Assembly (NCBI GenBank): GCA_963799045.1
Contig: CAWCVN010000003.1
Location: forward strand, 17,202-81,201
Reading direction: 5' to 3'
Source: DASRSS01 sp963799045
Lineage (GTDB): Bacteria > Actinomycetota > Actinomycetes > Mycobacteriales > Jatrophihabitantaceae
DNA: 64,000 nt
Below the pieces are notes generated by a model. That model saw nothing but the letters and a program-made list of their open reading frames with translations, searched no databases and was not told the origin of the DNA. The position numbers and the translations under genes were made by a program. Every line of letters starts with the position of its first letter. Within the stretch, counting starts at the first letter, position 1. Shown one piece after another: positions 55,057 to 63,368 of this stretch.

Positions 55057-55066
55057 TAGCCGATAA
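55040..55066 (+). promoter_or_regulatory. FliA-type promoter of flagellin 2
   Basis: TCAA (55040-55043), 15 bases, then a perfect GCCGATAA (55059-55066). It overlaps the last codons of flagellin 1. The predicted start, about 55073, is directly followed by a strong hairpin. Confidence 0.75.
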
Positions 55067-55073
55067 GTAGGCA

Positions 55074-55116
55074 TCGACGCGGGCGGGCCAACCCCCACCT
55101 GGCCCGCCCGCGTCGA
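55074..55116 (+). terminator. Strong hairpin after flagellin 1, inside flagellin 2 leader
   Basis: Perfect 17-bp stem TCGACGCGGGCGGGCCA (55074-55090) with complement at 55100-55116 and loop ACCCCCACC. A near copy lies after flagellin 2. It probably ends the flagellin 1 transcript, yet it comes after the flagellin 2 promoter, so that transcript would also have to pass it. No U-tract. Confidence 0.75.
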
Positions 55117-55128
55117 GTTCCACCGGTG

Positions 55129-55144
55129 CGGCCACGGACGGCCG
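55129..55144 (+). promoter_or_regulatory. CsrA-type hairpin 1 in flagellin 2 leader
   Basis: CGGCC-ACGGAC-GGCCG, 5-bp stem with ACGGA in a 6-base loop, equal in layout to 54096-54115 though the stem sequence differs. Confidence 0.6.
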
Positions 55145-55169
55145 GCCGGCAACTGAACACGGGACTCCA

Positions 55170-55184
55170 GTTTGGGAGGCAAAC
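55170..55184 (+). promoter_or_regulatory. CsrA-type hairpin 2 masking the flagellin 2 ribosome site
   Basis: GTTTG-GGAGG-CAAAC, identical to the hairpin before flagellin 1, 3 bases before the ATG at 55188. Confidence 0.7.
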
Positions 55185-55187
55185 ACA

Positions 55188-56085
55188 ATGAGTCTTCGGA
55201 TCAACACCAACGTTGCTGCGCTGAACGCGTACAACAACCTCAACTCGAACCAGACGAAGCTTGAGGACGCGTTCCAGCAGCTGTCGTCGGGTCTGCGGAT
55301 CAACAAGGCCGCCGACGACGCGTCGGGCCTGTCGATCGCGCAGGGTCTGTCCAGCCAGATCAACGGCCTGACCCAGGCCGTGTCCAACGCCAACGACGCC
55401 ACCAACGTCGCCCAGATCGCCGACGGCGCGCTGGGAACGGTGCAGAACATCCTGCAGCGCATGCGCACCCTGGTCGTGCAGGCATCCAACACCGGTACGC
55501 AGGACTCCAGCTCGCTATCGGCCATCGGTTCGGAGGTCACCAAGCTCAACAAGGAGATCAACGACATCGGAAGCCAGACCAAGTTCGGTCAGACCAACCT
55601 GCTCGACGGCGGCTACAACGGCGTGTTCCAGGTCGGGGCCAACGCCGGTGACACCATCAACCTGGACCTGAGCACCACGATCGGCATCGCCGGTGGTTCC
55701 GCGCGCGGGCGGCATCAACTCGGCAGCAACCTCGGCACCTCGGCGCGCTGCGACGCTGACGTCGCTGAGCATCACCGGCGCGACCTCGCCGAGTGCCTAC
55801 AGCGGGGCCGCGTCAACGGACCTGCAGGCGATCGACGACGCGATCACCCAGGTCTCCCAGGCCCGCTCGGGCATCGGCGCGGTGCAGAACCAGCTGTCCT
55901 ACACCACCTCGAACCTGCAGACCGCCATCACGAACGTCACCGCGAGCCGGTCGAACCTGACCGACGCCGACCTCGCCAAAGAAGTCACCGCGATGACACA
56001 ACAGCAGATCTTGACCCAGGCCGCCACCAGCGTGCTCGCCCAGGCGAACTCCGCCCCGCAGGCCATCCTCAAGCTGCTCGGCTAA
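55188..56085 (+). CDS. fliC2: Flagellin 2 (frame disturbed in the variable region)
   Basis: The first 165 codons match flagellin 1 with only a few base changes, and the last 110 codons are identical. The 75 bases between (about 55698-55772) differ and carry a net single-base insertion; GCGCGCG at 55700 and GGCGCGC at 55743 look like places with one extra base, and one base may be missing between them. Corrected, the middle would read close to GGINSGSNLGTS and the protein is about 298 aa. Either a sequence error or a recent inactivation. Stop TAA at 56083. A hairpin terminator follows. Confidence 0.88.
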
Positions 56086-56095
56086 CCCGCAAGCC

Positions 56096-56138
56096 CCGGG
56101 GCGGGCGGACCAACCCCTACCTGGCCCGCCCGCCCCGG
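56096..56138 (+). terminator. Hairpin terminator after flagellin 2
   Basis: 17-bp stem with one mismatch: CCGGGGCGGGCGGACCA (56096-56112) and 56122-56138, loop ACCCCTACC. Nearly the same as the hairpin after flagellin 1. fliD starts 43 bases later with its own ribosome site CGGGAG. Confidence 0.75.
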
Positions 56139-56180
56139 TCACCACATGACCGCTAGCGGCCACACGATCGGGAGCGCTGA

Positions 56181-57506
56181 ATGACGTCGGGCACCGGAAG
56201 CATCAGTGTCAGCGGTCTGCTGGGTGGCACGGCCGGCCAGATCAACGTGCCGGCCCTGATCAGCCAGCTGATGCAGGCCGCGGCGTTGCCGCAGCAGCAG
56301 CTCAAAGATCAGCTGACCACCGAGACCTCGCAGTTGAACGCCTACCAGGCCATTAACAGCAGCCTCTCTACTCTCCACACGACCGCCCAGCAGCTCACCG
56401 CTGCCACGGCATGGAGCGCGACCTCGGCGACATCATCGGCCCCCTCGGTCGTCGCCTCGTCCAGCTCGGGCGCTACGCAAGGTTCCACGACATTCGCCGT
56501 CGACGCCGTAGCCGAGGCCGAAGTCGCCACGGTCACAGCCGATGCCAGCGGCAACGTCGTGTCCACTCCCTCGTCCGGCATCACGATCAATGGGACGAAC
56601 ATCTCCCTGGCGTCCGGCAGTGCAAGTGATGTCGCCTCCGCGATCAACGCCGCGAACGTCGGCGTCGCGGCAAACGTCGTAAACACCAGCAGCGGGACCA
56701 CCCTGTTGCAGCTGAGCTCCACCAAGACAGGCACGGCCAACGCCTTCACGACGAGCGGATTCAGCTCCGCTCCGCAGACGGTCGTCGCGGCGCAGGACGC
56801 ACAGATCTCGGTCGGCAACCCATTGACGACCGGGTACAGCGTGACCAGCTCGACGAACACCTTCACGAACGTGATACCGAATGTCACGTTCACTGTGTCC
56901 CAGCCGGTCTCGAGTGTGACCATTACCGTCGGCAACGACGAGCAGAAGCTTTCCGACTCCCTCAAGTCACTGGTCGCTGCCGCGAACGCCGCCACGACCG
57001 AGATCAATAACGACACCGCGCAGGGTGCGGTGCTCGCCGCCAACTCAACGGTCGAGTCGGTAGGGCAGTCGGTCCTCTCTGCCGTCAGCAACGGCACCAG
57101 TACCGGTGCAAGCCTGAACACTTACGGAATCACGATGGACAAGAACGGTGCCATGTCCTTCGACCCCGCCGCATTTGCCTCCGCGTACAACGCCGATCCA
57201 GCCGGCACGCAGCAGGCGATCACCGACTTCGCGACCTCGCTGAGCAACACCGCCGACCAAGCGACGAACACGACATACGGATCGATTAACTCAGAGATCA
57301 AGTCAGTGACCACCATCTCACAAAGTCTGACCTCCCAGATCGGTGACTGGAACGATCGCCTCACACAGATCAAGGACGCCTACTCCGTGAAGTTCACCGC
57401 TATGGAGACCGCGCTGGCGAAGCTGCAATCCCAACAGACCTACCTGACCTCCATGTTCAACACGATGAGCGGCAGCAGTTCGAGCAGCTCGAGCAGCGGC
57501 GGCTGA
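56181..57506 (+). CDS. fliD: Flagellar filament cap protein FliD
   Basis: 441 aa. N-terminal ISVSGLLGGTAGQINVPALI with an LMQAAALPQQQLKDQL coiled coil, and the C-terminal LTSQIGDWNDRLTQIKDAYS with FTAMETALAKLQSQQTYLTS are FliD hallmarks; the middle has beta-rich D2/D3 domains. The tail is Ser/Gly-rich. FliD caps the growing filament and helps flagellin fold. The gene is shorter in GC than its neighbours (many AT-containing codons in the middle), perhaps reflecting fast evolution. fliS follows 22 bases later. Confidence 0.95.
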   Translation: MTSGTGSISVSGLLGGTAGQINVPALISQLMQAAALPQQQLKDQLTTETSQLNAYQAINSSLSTLHTTAQQLTAATAWSATSATSSAPSVVASSSSGATQGSTTFAVDAVAEAEVATVTADASGNVVSTPSSGITINGTNISLASGSASDVASAINAANVGVAANVVNTSSGTTLLQLSSTKTGTANAFTTSGFSSAPQTVVAAQDAQISVGNPLTTGYSVTSSTNTFTNVIPNVTFTVSQPVSSVTITVGNDEQKLSDSLKSLVAAANAATTEINNDTAQGAVLAANSTVESVGQSVLSAVSNGTSTGASLNTYGITMDKNGAMSFDPAAFASAYNADPAGTQQAITDFATSLSNTADQATNTTYGSINSEIKSVTTISQSLTSQIGDWNDRLTQIKDAYSVKFTAMETALAKLQSQQTYLTSMFNTMSGSSSSSSSSGG

Positions 57507-57528
57507 GCCGCAACGAAAGAGAAGGACC

Positions 57529-57936
57529 ATGCCTGGGGACGAAGTGCGCGCACGGTACCTGCGTGACCGCGTGATGACCGCCACACCGGCGCAGCGCGTG
57601 GTCATGCTCTACGACCGGTTAGGCCTCGACCTGACCCGGGCCGACGATGAGCAGGACGTCCACGCAGCCGGTCGGCACGTGTCCCACGCCATGGAGATCG
57701 TGGCCGAGTTGCGCGCCAGCCTGGACGTCACGGCGGGTGGCCCCGCCGAGAACCTCGCCGCCATCTACTCCTTCCTGCTGCGGGAACTCATCGCGGTGCG
57801 GACCGGAGAGCTCACCCGGCTGAGCCCGCTGCATCGCGTCGTCTCGGACCTGCGCAGTGCGTGGGCGCAGGCCAGTGAAATCGTGGCCAACTCGGCGGCA
57901 TCCAGCCCTGCCGTAGCGGGAAGCTGGGTGGGCTGA
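57529..57936 (+). CDS. fliS: Flagellin export chaperone FliS
   Basis: 135 aa four-helix protein: YLRDRVMTATPAQRVVMLYD, then HAAGRHVSHAMEIVAELRAS and LAAIYSFLLRELIAVRTGEL. It binds the flagellin C terminus and keeps it from polymerising in the cytosol. ATG at 57529 with a GAAGGA ribosome site. It is 22 bases after fliD and 3 bases before the next gene, all in one operon. Confidence 0.95.
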   Translation: MPGDEVRARYLRDRVMTATPAQRVVMLYDRLGLDLTRADDEQDVHAAGRHVSHAMEIVAELRASLDVTAGGPAENLAAIYSFLLRELIAVRTGELTRLSPLHRVVSDLRSAWAQASEIVANSAASSPAVAGSWVG

Positions 57937-57939
57937 CTT

Positions 57940-58329
57940 GTGACGAGCAGCAGGGATGCCTGGGAGCGAGTGCTCGCGGCTGTCGAGGCCGACGCGCGGC
58001 GCGCCGAGGCACTGTTGCACGCACCTGTCGAAAGCTTCGTCGCGAGTGGGGAGGGCCAGCCCGCGGAAGAAGATCACACCGATCGCCAAGGGGCCGCCCT
58101 GCCCGTTGCCTGGCTCTTGCCCACAGTCACCGCTGAGCTCCCCCCGTTGGAGACGATGCCACCCGTACCCGAGGAGCTCAGCGACCGAATCCTCGAGCTG
58201 CGGAGCCAGATCATGTCGTTGCAGGCGGAGCTTGCAGCGGCCCTGCGCGATATCCCACGCCGGTGGCCTCGCAAAATGGCCGGTGCATCCGCAGTGGAGA
58301 CCCCGGTCTACATCGACCGGCGCTTGTGA
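57940..58329 (+). CDS. Small helical protein in the fliT position
   Basis: 129 aa from GTG at 57940, 3 bases after fliS. The N-terminal helix WERVLAAVEADARRAEALLH and the later ELSDRILELRSQIMSLQAEL are amphipathic, with a Pro-rich loop between. Its place after fliS is where other bacteria have fliT, a FliD chaperone, but sequence likeness is too weak to name it. The C terminus ends in TPVYIDRRL. No membrane segment. Confidence 0.65.
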   Translation: MTSSRDAWERVLAAVEADARRAEALLHAPVESFVASGEGQPAEEDHTDRQGAALPVAWLLPTVTAELPPLETMPPVPEELSDRILELRSQIMSLQAELAAALRDIPRRWPRKMAGASAVETPVYIDRRL

Positions 58330-58358
58330 CTGCAGCGGCCAACAGGCCCGGCCCCGGC

Positions 58359-58385
58359 TAAAGACGGCTATACCGCGGCCGATTG
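58359..58385 (+). promoter_or_regulatory. FliA-type promoter of the glycosyltransferase gene
   Basis: TAAA (58359-58362), exactly 15 bases, then GCCGATTG (58378-58385): full -35 match and 6 of 8 in the -10. It lies 41 bases before the glycosyltransferase start, tying that gene to the flagellar regulon. Confidence 0.65.
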
Positions 58386-58426
58386 GGTCTCTCGTAGCGC
58401 AGTAGCAACGAAGGCGGGTGCATCGC

Positions 58427-59467
58427 GTGCGGATCTTCGGCTGGGCCGTGAACCACAGCGGGTGCGGCCACTACCGGATCGGACTTCCGATGTGGGCCCT
58501 CGGGCGTGCCGGACACGATGCAACGCCGTTCTCGGTACTCAACACGGAGCTTCCGGAGGACCTGGACGTGCTCGTGGGTCAGGTGGTCTGCGGTCCGGAT
58601 CGCAGTGCCATCTGGCGCGGCGTCGCCGCGCGCGAGGGCACTCGTCCGGCGTTGGTCTTCGAACTCGACGACGACATCTGGAACCTGCACCCCAGCAACC
58701 ATGGGGCCGCTGCTCTCCGTGATCCGGAGGTCCGCGAGGCCATCGAGACCAATCTGAGCGTGGCCGACGCCGTCACTGTGACGACGGCACACCTTGCCGG
58801 CATCGTGCGGGCGTTCAACCACAACGTGCACGTCATCCCGAACTGCGTCGATGAGGCGCTGCTGCGCCATCAGCGACCCGCGAACGACCGACTCACGATC
58901 GGCTGGGCGGGCGGCTCCAGCCACAACAACGACTTCGCTTTCGTCCGCAAGGAGCTGCGTACCTTCCTGCACCGCAATCCGGACGTGGACGTGCACGTGA
59001 TCGGCACCGACTACCGCAAGGAGATCGGCCGACCCGATGCCCGGCACACGGACTGGAGCGAGAATCTGGTCGAGTATCTGGAGAATATCGACTTCGACAT
59101 CGGTATCGCGCCATTGGCGTACCACGCCTTCAACAAGAGCAAGAGCGATCTGAAGGTTCTTGAGTATGCAGCGCTGGGTATTCCAGTCGTCGCCACCGAC
59201 TACGGCCCCTACAGCGACAGCGTGCAGCACGGCGTCACCGGCTTCCTCGTCAAGCACCCGCACGAATGGGCTCGGTACCTGCGCGAGCTCGTCAATGACG
59301 AGGCGATGCGGCTGGAGATGGGCGCAAACGCGAGGCGCTGGGCCGCTACCCGAACCATCCAAGGCAACATCTGGCGCTGGGAGGCGGTATACCGGTCGGT
59401 CGTCGACCCGCTACCGGCTACTAGCGCTGACCAGATCGACCGGCCGGCCGTCAGCCTTCCCGTCTGA
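58427..59467 (+). CDS. GT4-like glycosyltransferase, probable flagellin glycosylation
   Basis: 346 aa from GTG at 58427 (VRIFGWAVNHSGCGHYRIG); GTG at 58418 is also in frame, but its ribosome site would be too close. GT-B fold: N-terminal GCGHYRIGLPMWALGRAGHD, C-terminal domain with LTIGWAGGSSHNNDFA and the nucleotide-binding FNKSKSDLKVLEYAALGIPV region with VEYLENIDFDIGIAPL. Donor and acceptor unknown. The FliA-type promoter and place after fliS suggest it glycosylates flagellin. Its 3' end overlaps the next gene, on the other strand, by 17 bases. Confidence 0.85.
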   Translation: MRIFGWAVNHSGCGHYRIGLPMWALGRAGHDATPFSVLNTELPEDLDVLVGQVVCGPDRSAIWRGVAAREGTRPALVFELDDDIWNLHPSNHGAAALRDPEVREAIETNLSVADAVTVTTAHLAGIVRAFNHNVHVIPNCVDEALLRHQRPANDRLTIGWAGGSSHNNDFAFVRKELRTFLHRNPDVDVHVIGTDYRKEIGRPDARHTDWSENLVEYLENIDFDIGIAPLAYHAFNKSKSDLKVLEYAALGIPVVATDYGPYSDSVQHGVTGFLVKHPHEWARYLRELVNDEAMRLEMGANARRWAATRTIQGNIWRWEAVYRSVVDPLPATSADQIDRPAVSLPV

Positions 59468-60983
59468 GTGCCGCGGAGTCGAGGCCTAGTCCGGAGATCG
59501 ACTCGGCGATCGAGCCTGGGTCCAGCGGGCCCGTCTCCAGCGCCTGGAGAAGCTGGGGCAAAGCCTTCGGGGCCGCGTCCCTCACCAGAATGACCGTACG
59601 GCGAACGTCAGCCGGCGTGAGGCGTCCCGCAGCGCGGGCCAGCGCTGCAACTGCTGCGGAACCCAGTCCCGCGGCGACCGCAATAGAGCCGCTGAACACG
59701 GCGTCCACTGCTGCGATCTGCTCGCTCTTTGTGCGCTGAAGCAGGGGCGACTCTGCGCGCATGCGAAAATTCTGCCGCACGGTTTCCCAGTAGATCACGC
59801 TGTCGATCGAAAGCAGATCCGCCAGCTCACCGGCGTTGCGCACAATCTGCTCAGTCGGTCCGTGAACCTCACAGTAGGCGCGGGCAAGCTGGTCCCAGAC
59901 CGCTGGTGGCTCGATGTGCCGCCCTTGTTCGAGCAGCAGCCGCAGGCCCGGTCGATCAACCTCAGGCCATGCGGAAACGAGCTCGGTGAGCGGAAGAGCG
60001 GTTCCTCGCCAGAGCCGCCACAGACCTACCATGTCCTCAGCGGACGCCGGCGCGTGCCTCCCGGCAGCGATCGCCAGGCCCTGCCTCGCTATTGCTTCCG
60101 AGTCCGCTGCAGCCGCATGCCAGGTCGCGTCCAGTATGCGGTCCAGCCATGGCCCGGCGTCCCACCCGCTCGTCGCGCCGTCGCTCGGCCCGGGCTCGTG
60201 AATCGGCCTGATCGAGGAGATGTGCGTAGGCGCGATCGCGGCGACCAGCCTGGCCCACTGTCGCGCCTCGGCCGAGGGCGACAGCTCCCACCAGGTGTTC
60301 AGCGCTTGGACGGCCTCGCCGGGTCGGCGTATCGCCAGCGCTGCCGCCATTGCCACCCGTGCCACGATGACTCGAATCCAGTCGGCGTTGCGGACGCTCT
60401 GCACCAGGGCAAGGACCCGCGCCAACGCAGCGTCGTGCTCGCCCGCCCACGCCAGACAAATCGCCTCAAAGATCTGGTCTGGCATCACCGGCTGTGAGGT
60501 GCCACGTCCGCGCTCCCGACGATGGACGACCAGGCGCAGCCAGTCCGTTGCGTGCCCGTTCGGCAATGCCGCCGAGCCCGCCAGGCGCACCGGTCGCTCG
60601 ACAACAGTCGGCTGGGGTGCCAGGGTGAGCTCCGCCCATGTCGGTAGACGACCGGGCAGCCACAGCCGCTCGCCAGGCGGCGCGAGGACATTCGGCACCA
60701 GCCCCTCTCTGGTCGCCCGGACGGTCGCGCGAGGTTCGCCACGACGAACCGCCTCGGCAACCTCCCCAGTCAGCAACTCGCCAGCGCAGAGCAACAAGAT
60801 GCCGTTCGACCCGACACCTCCCACTGCGCCGGAGACGACGCCGACTAGGTCCACCCCCAGCTCCGCGGCGGGCGTGATGGAGATTGGGCGCAGCCGGTTC
60901 TCAAGAACACTGCTGAGCGTCCGATCGAGTGAAGGCGGGTCTGCCACGTCCAGCACTGCGATCGCAATTTCTGGAACAGGCAC
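59451..60983 (-). CDS. Unknown 510-aa protein of the glycan locus
   Basis: The first 110 residues (IAIAVLDVADPPSLDRTLSS, then GSNGILLLCAGELLTGEVAE) look like a degenerate GT-A start, comparable to 'VSVVIPTYNRPxSLxRTLxSL' and the DxD strand, but no DxD is present. The rest is helical with repeated Ala-rich pairs (FEAICLAWAGEHDAALARVL, VIVARVAMAAALAIRRPGEA), perhaps TPR-like. No signal peptide. It starts 40 bases from the divergent wavE-like gene and overlaps the glycosyltransferase tail-to-tail. I do not recognise a family. Confidence 0.7.
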   Translation of the reverse strand: MPVPEIAIAVLDVADPPSLDRTLSSVLENRLRPISITPAAELGVDLVGVVSGAVGGVGSNGILLLCAGELLTGEVAEAVRRGEPRATVRATREGLVPNVLAPPGERLWLPGRLPTWAELTLAPQPTVVERPVRLAGSAALPNGHATDWLRLVVHRRERGRGTSQPVMPDQIFEAICLAWAGEHDAALARVLALVQSVRNADWIRVIVARVAMAAALAIRRPGEAVQALNTWWELSPSAEARQWARLVAAIAPTHISSIRPIHEPGPSDGATSGWDAGPWLDRILDATWHAAAADSEAIARQGLAIAAGRHAPASAEDMVGLWRLWRGTALPLTELVSAWPEVDRPGLRLLLEQGRHIEPPAVWDQLARAYCEVHGPTEQIVRNAGELADLLSIDSVIYWETVRQNFRMRAESPLLQRTKSEQIAAVDAVFSGSIAVAAGLGSAAVAALARAAGRLTPADVRRTVILVRDAAPKALPQLLQALETGPLDPGSIAESISGLGLDSAALRREG

Positions 60984-61046
60984 GGATCCACTTTAGGACG
61001 CCGGAACGAACGCAGGTGGAGCCATGCTGCAAAGCAACGACGTGAG

Positions 61047-61054
61047 CGTCGTAC
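61047..61054. repeat. Target site duplication, left copy
   Basis: CGTCGTAC directly before the IS256 left end; the same eight bases follow the right end at 62523-62530. Removing the IS and one copy restores an open wavE-like frame. Confidence 0.9.
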
Positions 61055-62522
61055 GAGGATGTCCCGATCCCCGTTGAATTTCGGTGGCGGTCCTCGTGAT
61101 CGTCAGGCGGCGATCACGGGTTCATCATGACGCACGGCACCGACAGTTTCGGCGGCGACATGCGCGTCGAGGGCGGCGCGGAGCGCGGGCAGGTGCAGGT
61201 GGCCGTTGACGCGGCGGAACTGCTTGCCGGCTTCGATCATCCCGGCGGCGCACCAGCGCAGCGCCATGGTGCCCGTCTGCCAGTTCTTCACGTTGCTCGA
61301 GTGGGTGCGGGCGATGGAGATCATCGACTCGATGCAGTTGGTGCGAACGCAGCGTGCGCGCCAGCGTCGGCGAGACGCCCAGGCGCAGCACGGTCAGCGT
61401 CTCGGCCAGGCCTTCGCGCAGCGACTGCCGGCCGCGCCGGGGTGGGTGCGGTCCAGCTCCTTGGCGAGCGCCTCGAGCTGGGCCTCGGCGACCAACGCCG
61501 ACTCGGCGTGGTAGGCCTGCCGCATCCGCTTGGCGACCGTCGAGGCGAGGTGATCGGGCAGCTTGTCGGCCACGTTTCTGATCTTGTGCAGTTGACAGCG
61601 GGCGATCACCGGATGATCGAACACGCGGATGACCGCGGCGCGCAGCGCCTTGCCCCGTCGATACCGACGAAGATCGGCCGGCTGGTGTCCAGGCCGCGAT
61701 CACGCAGCCCGATCAGCAGATCGGTGACGACCGTGGTGTTCTCGGTGTCGAGCCCTCGGCCAGCCCGAGCGGGTGCTTGACGCCGTCGATGCCGATCCCG
61801 AGCGCGACCACGCACAGGTGCTCACCGAAGTGCACCCCGTCGATCATCAACGCCACCAGATCCAGCCCGGACAGGTCAGCGGCGAGCAGCTCGGCCAGCG
61901 CGGTCTCGGTCGCGGCAACGAAGCGGCGCGAGACCGCGGACTTGCTCGTCGAGCGGCCGCCTGCTCGACCTTCGCGCCGACCGGTTCCAGACCGACCGGC
62001 AGCGGCGGGTCGAGAGCCCGGCCAGCATCCGTTGCATCGCCATCCGGCCCGAGAACCTCGGTGCTGGCTGAACAGCTCGTAGGACTGGCACCGGCAACTC
62101 ACCGGACCCGTCGGTGGCGCGCATCCGCGGCCGGGTCACCGGCACCCGCCGCCCGCCGAGGGTGACCGACGCCGTCGCTCGGCGCCATGGCGCACCGCGA
62201 CCCGGTCCGGGTCATGCTTGCCCTTCGGCCCGCACACGGCCTCGACATCGGCGTTCATCATCGCGGCCATCACCTGCAGCCCGGTGCCCGACGGCCATCG
62301 CGAGCAGACCTTCCTGCACATCGCCGGCCAGCTCGGCCATCGCGATCGACACGGCGCTCCGGCAGCACCGGCGTCGTCGCGACTCGCGGCGATCTTCTGG
62401 TAGTTCTTCTTCATAGCGGTCCCCTGTCTTGGGTCGACTTGGCGGTCGCCCAACACCTACCGCAAGGCAGGCATCAGGCGGGGGACCGCCACCTCAACTT
62501 CCACGAGACCCGGGACAACCTC
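61055..62522. mobile_element. IS256-family insertion sequence, 1468 bp
   Basis: One transposase gene (minus strand) inside imperfect terminal inverted repeats: left GAGGATGTCCCG, right (as complement) GAGGTTGTCCCG, with a second shared stretch GGTGGCGGTCC about 28 bases in from each end. Flanked by an exact 8-bp target duplication CGTCGTAC at 61047-61054 and 62523-62530. IS256 elements make 8-9 bp duplications. Confidence 0.88.
61103..62414 (-). pseudogene. IS256-family (mutator type) transposase, multiple frame breaks
   Basis: Pieces in all three frames, read in order, give a complete transposase: MKKNYQKIAASRDDAGAAGA, VMAAMMNADVEAVCGPKGKH, LVALMIDGVHFGEHLCVVAL (first DDE aspartate), PIFVGIDGAKALRAA (second), KIRNVADKLPDH, TNCIESMISIARTHSSNVKNW (glutamate in NCIES) and MALRWCAAGMIEAGKQFRRV. 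The frame changes at least six times, mostly by one extra G or C and once by a missing G (near 62360). Either a dead copy or an error-rich stretch; the intact ends and fresh duplication favour recent insertion. Confidence 0.85.
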
Positions 62523-62530
62523 CGTCGTAC
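62523..62530. repeat. Target site duplication, right copy
   Basis: CGTCGTAC directly after the IS256 right end, matching 61047-61054. Confidence 0.9.
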
Positions 62531-63368
62531 TTGCCGGGCCCATCTCACAACACTCACAGGCAGCCGCTGCCGCGGTTCGTCGCTACCTGCCAGACGCGGA
62601 ACTCATCGTTTCGACCTGGCGCGGCACGGTGCCTTCCGACCTAGACGCCGACGACGTCGTGGAAAGCGATGATCCCGGTACGCCCAGCGGCCACAACACC
62701 AACCGGATGCTGCGCTCGGTGCGGCGTGGACTGGACCGCGCCTCGCGTCCTCACACGCTGAGACTCCGTTCGGACACGATCCTCACCGGCACCGGCTTCG
62801 CCGACTGGTGGGACTTCGAGCCCCCGAGATCTGCGGCGTTCGCAGTCTTCTCCCGGCGGATCCTCACGATCAACGTCGCTGTTCGACCGTCTGACCGGTC
62901 ACCCGGGCTCCTGTTTCACCCGTCAGACTGTGTCCACTTCGGGCTCACCGAGGACGTCCAGCTGCTCTGGGGGGTGGACGAGATCGACGAGGTGGCCAAT
63001 GCGTCCCACGCAGTATGCCGTCACATTAGGAACCGAGCGCTGCTGCCGCGCCACACCAACGAGCAGGCATTGTGGATCGGCTGCCTACGGAGATGCGGCC
63101 ACTCGATCGACTATTGCTCTGCGATGAGCCCGGAACGGCGCGCCAAGACTGATTCCGATATGGGCATCGTGAATAACTTCGTCGTTCTCGAGCCGTGGCA
63201 GTTCGGCGTCCGGCTGCCGAAATTGCAGCACGAAGTGGTCTCGCTCGGCGCCGTTCCGATCCGGATGTGGCTTTCGGACTGGCGGAGTGCCCAGCAGCAC
63301 GCAGCGGACGCGACGCCCTCCTATCGGGTTACCTGCCCCAGCCCGATACGAGCCAAAGCGGTCGCACC

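Larger units (their letters stand above)
54143..56083 (+). repeat. Tandem flagellin duplication
   Basis: 54143-55054 and 55168-56083 are direct copies (offset about 1025). The first 530 bases show about three substitutions and the last 310 none, while the variable core differs at many sites. The shared part starts within the leader at CAGTTTGGGAGG, so the ribosome-site hairpin is copied but the promoter region is not. Confidence 0.9.
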
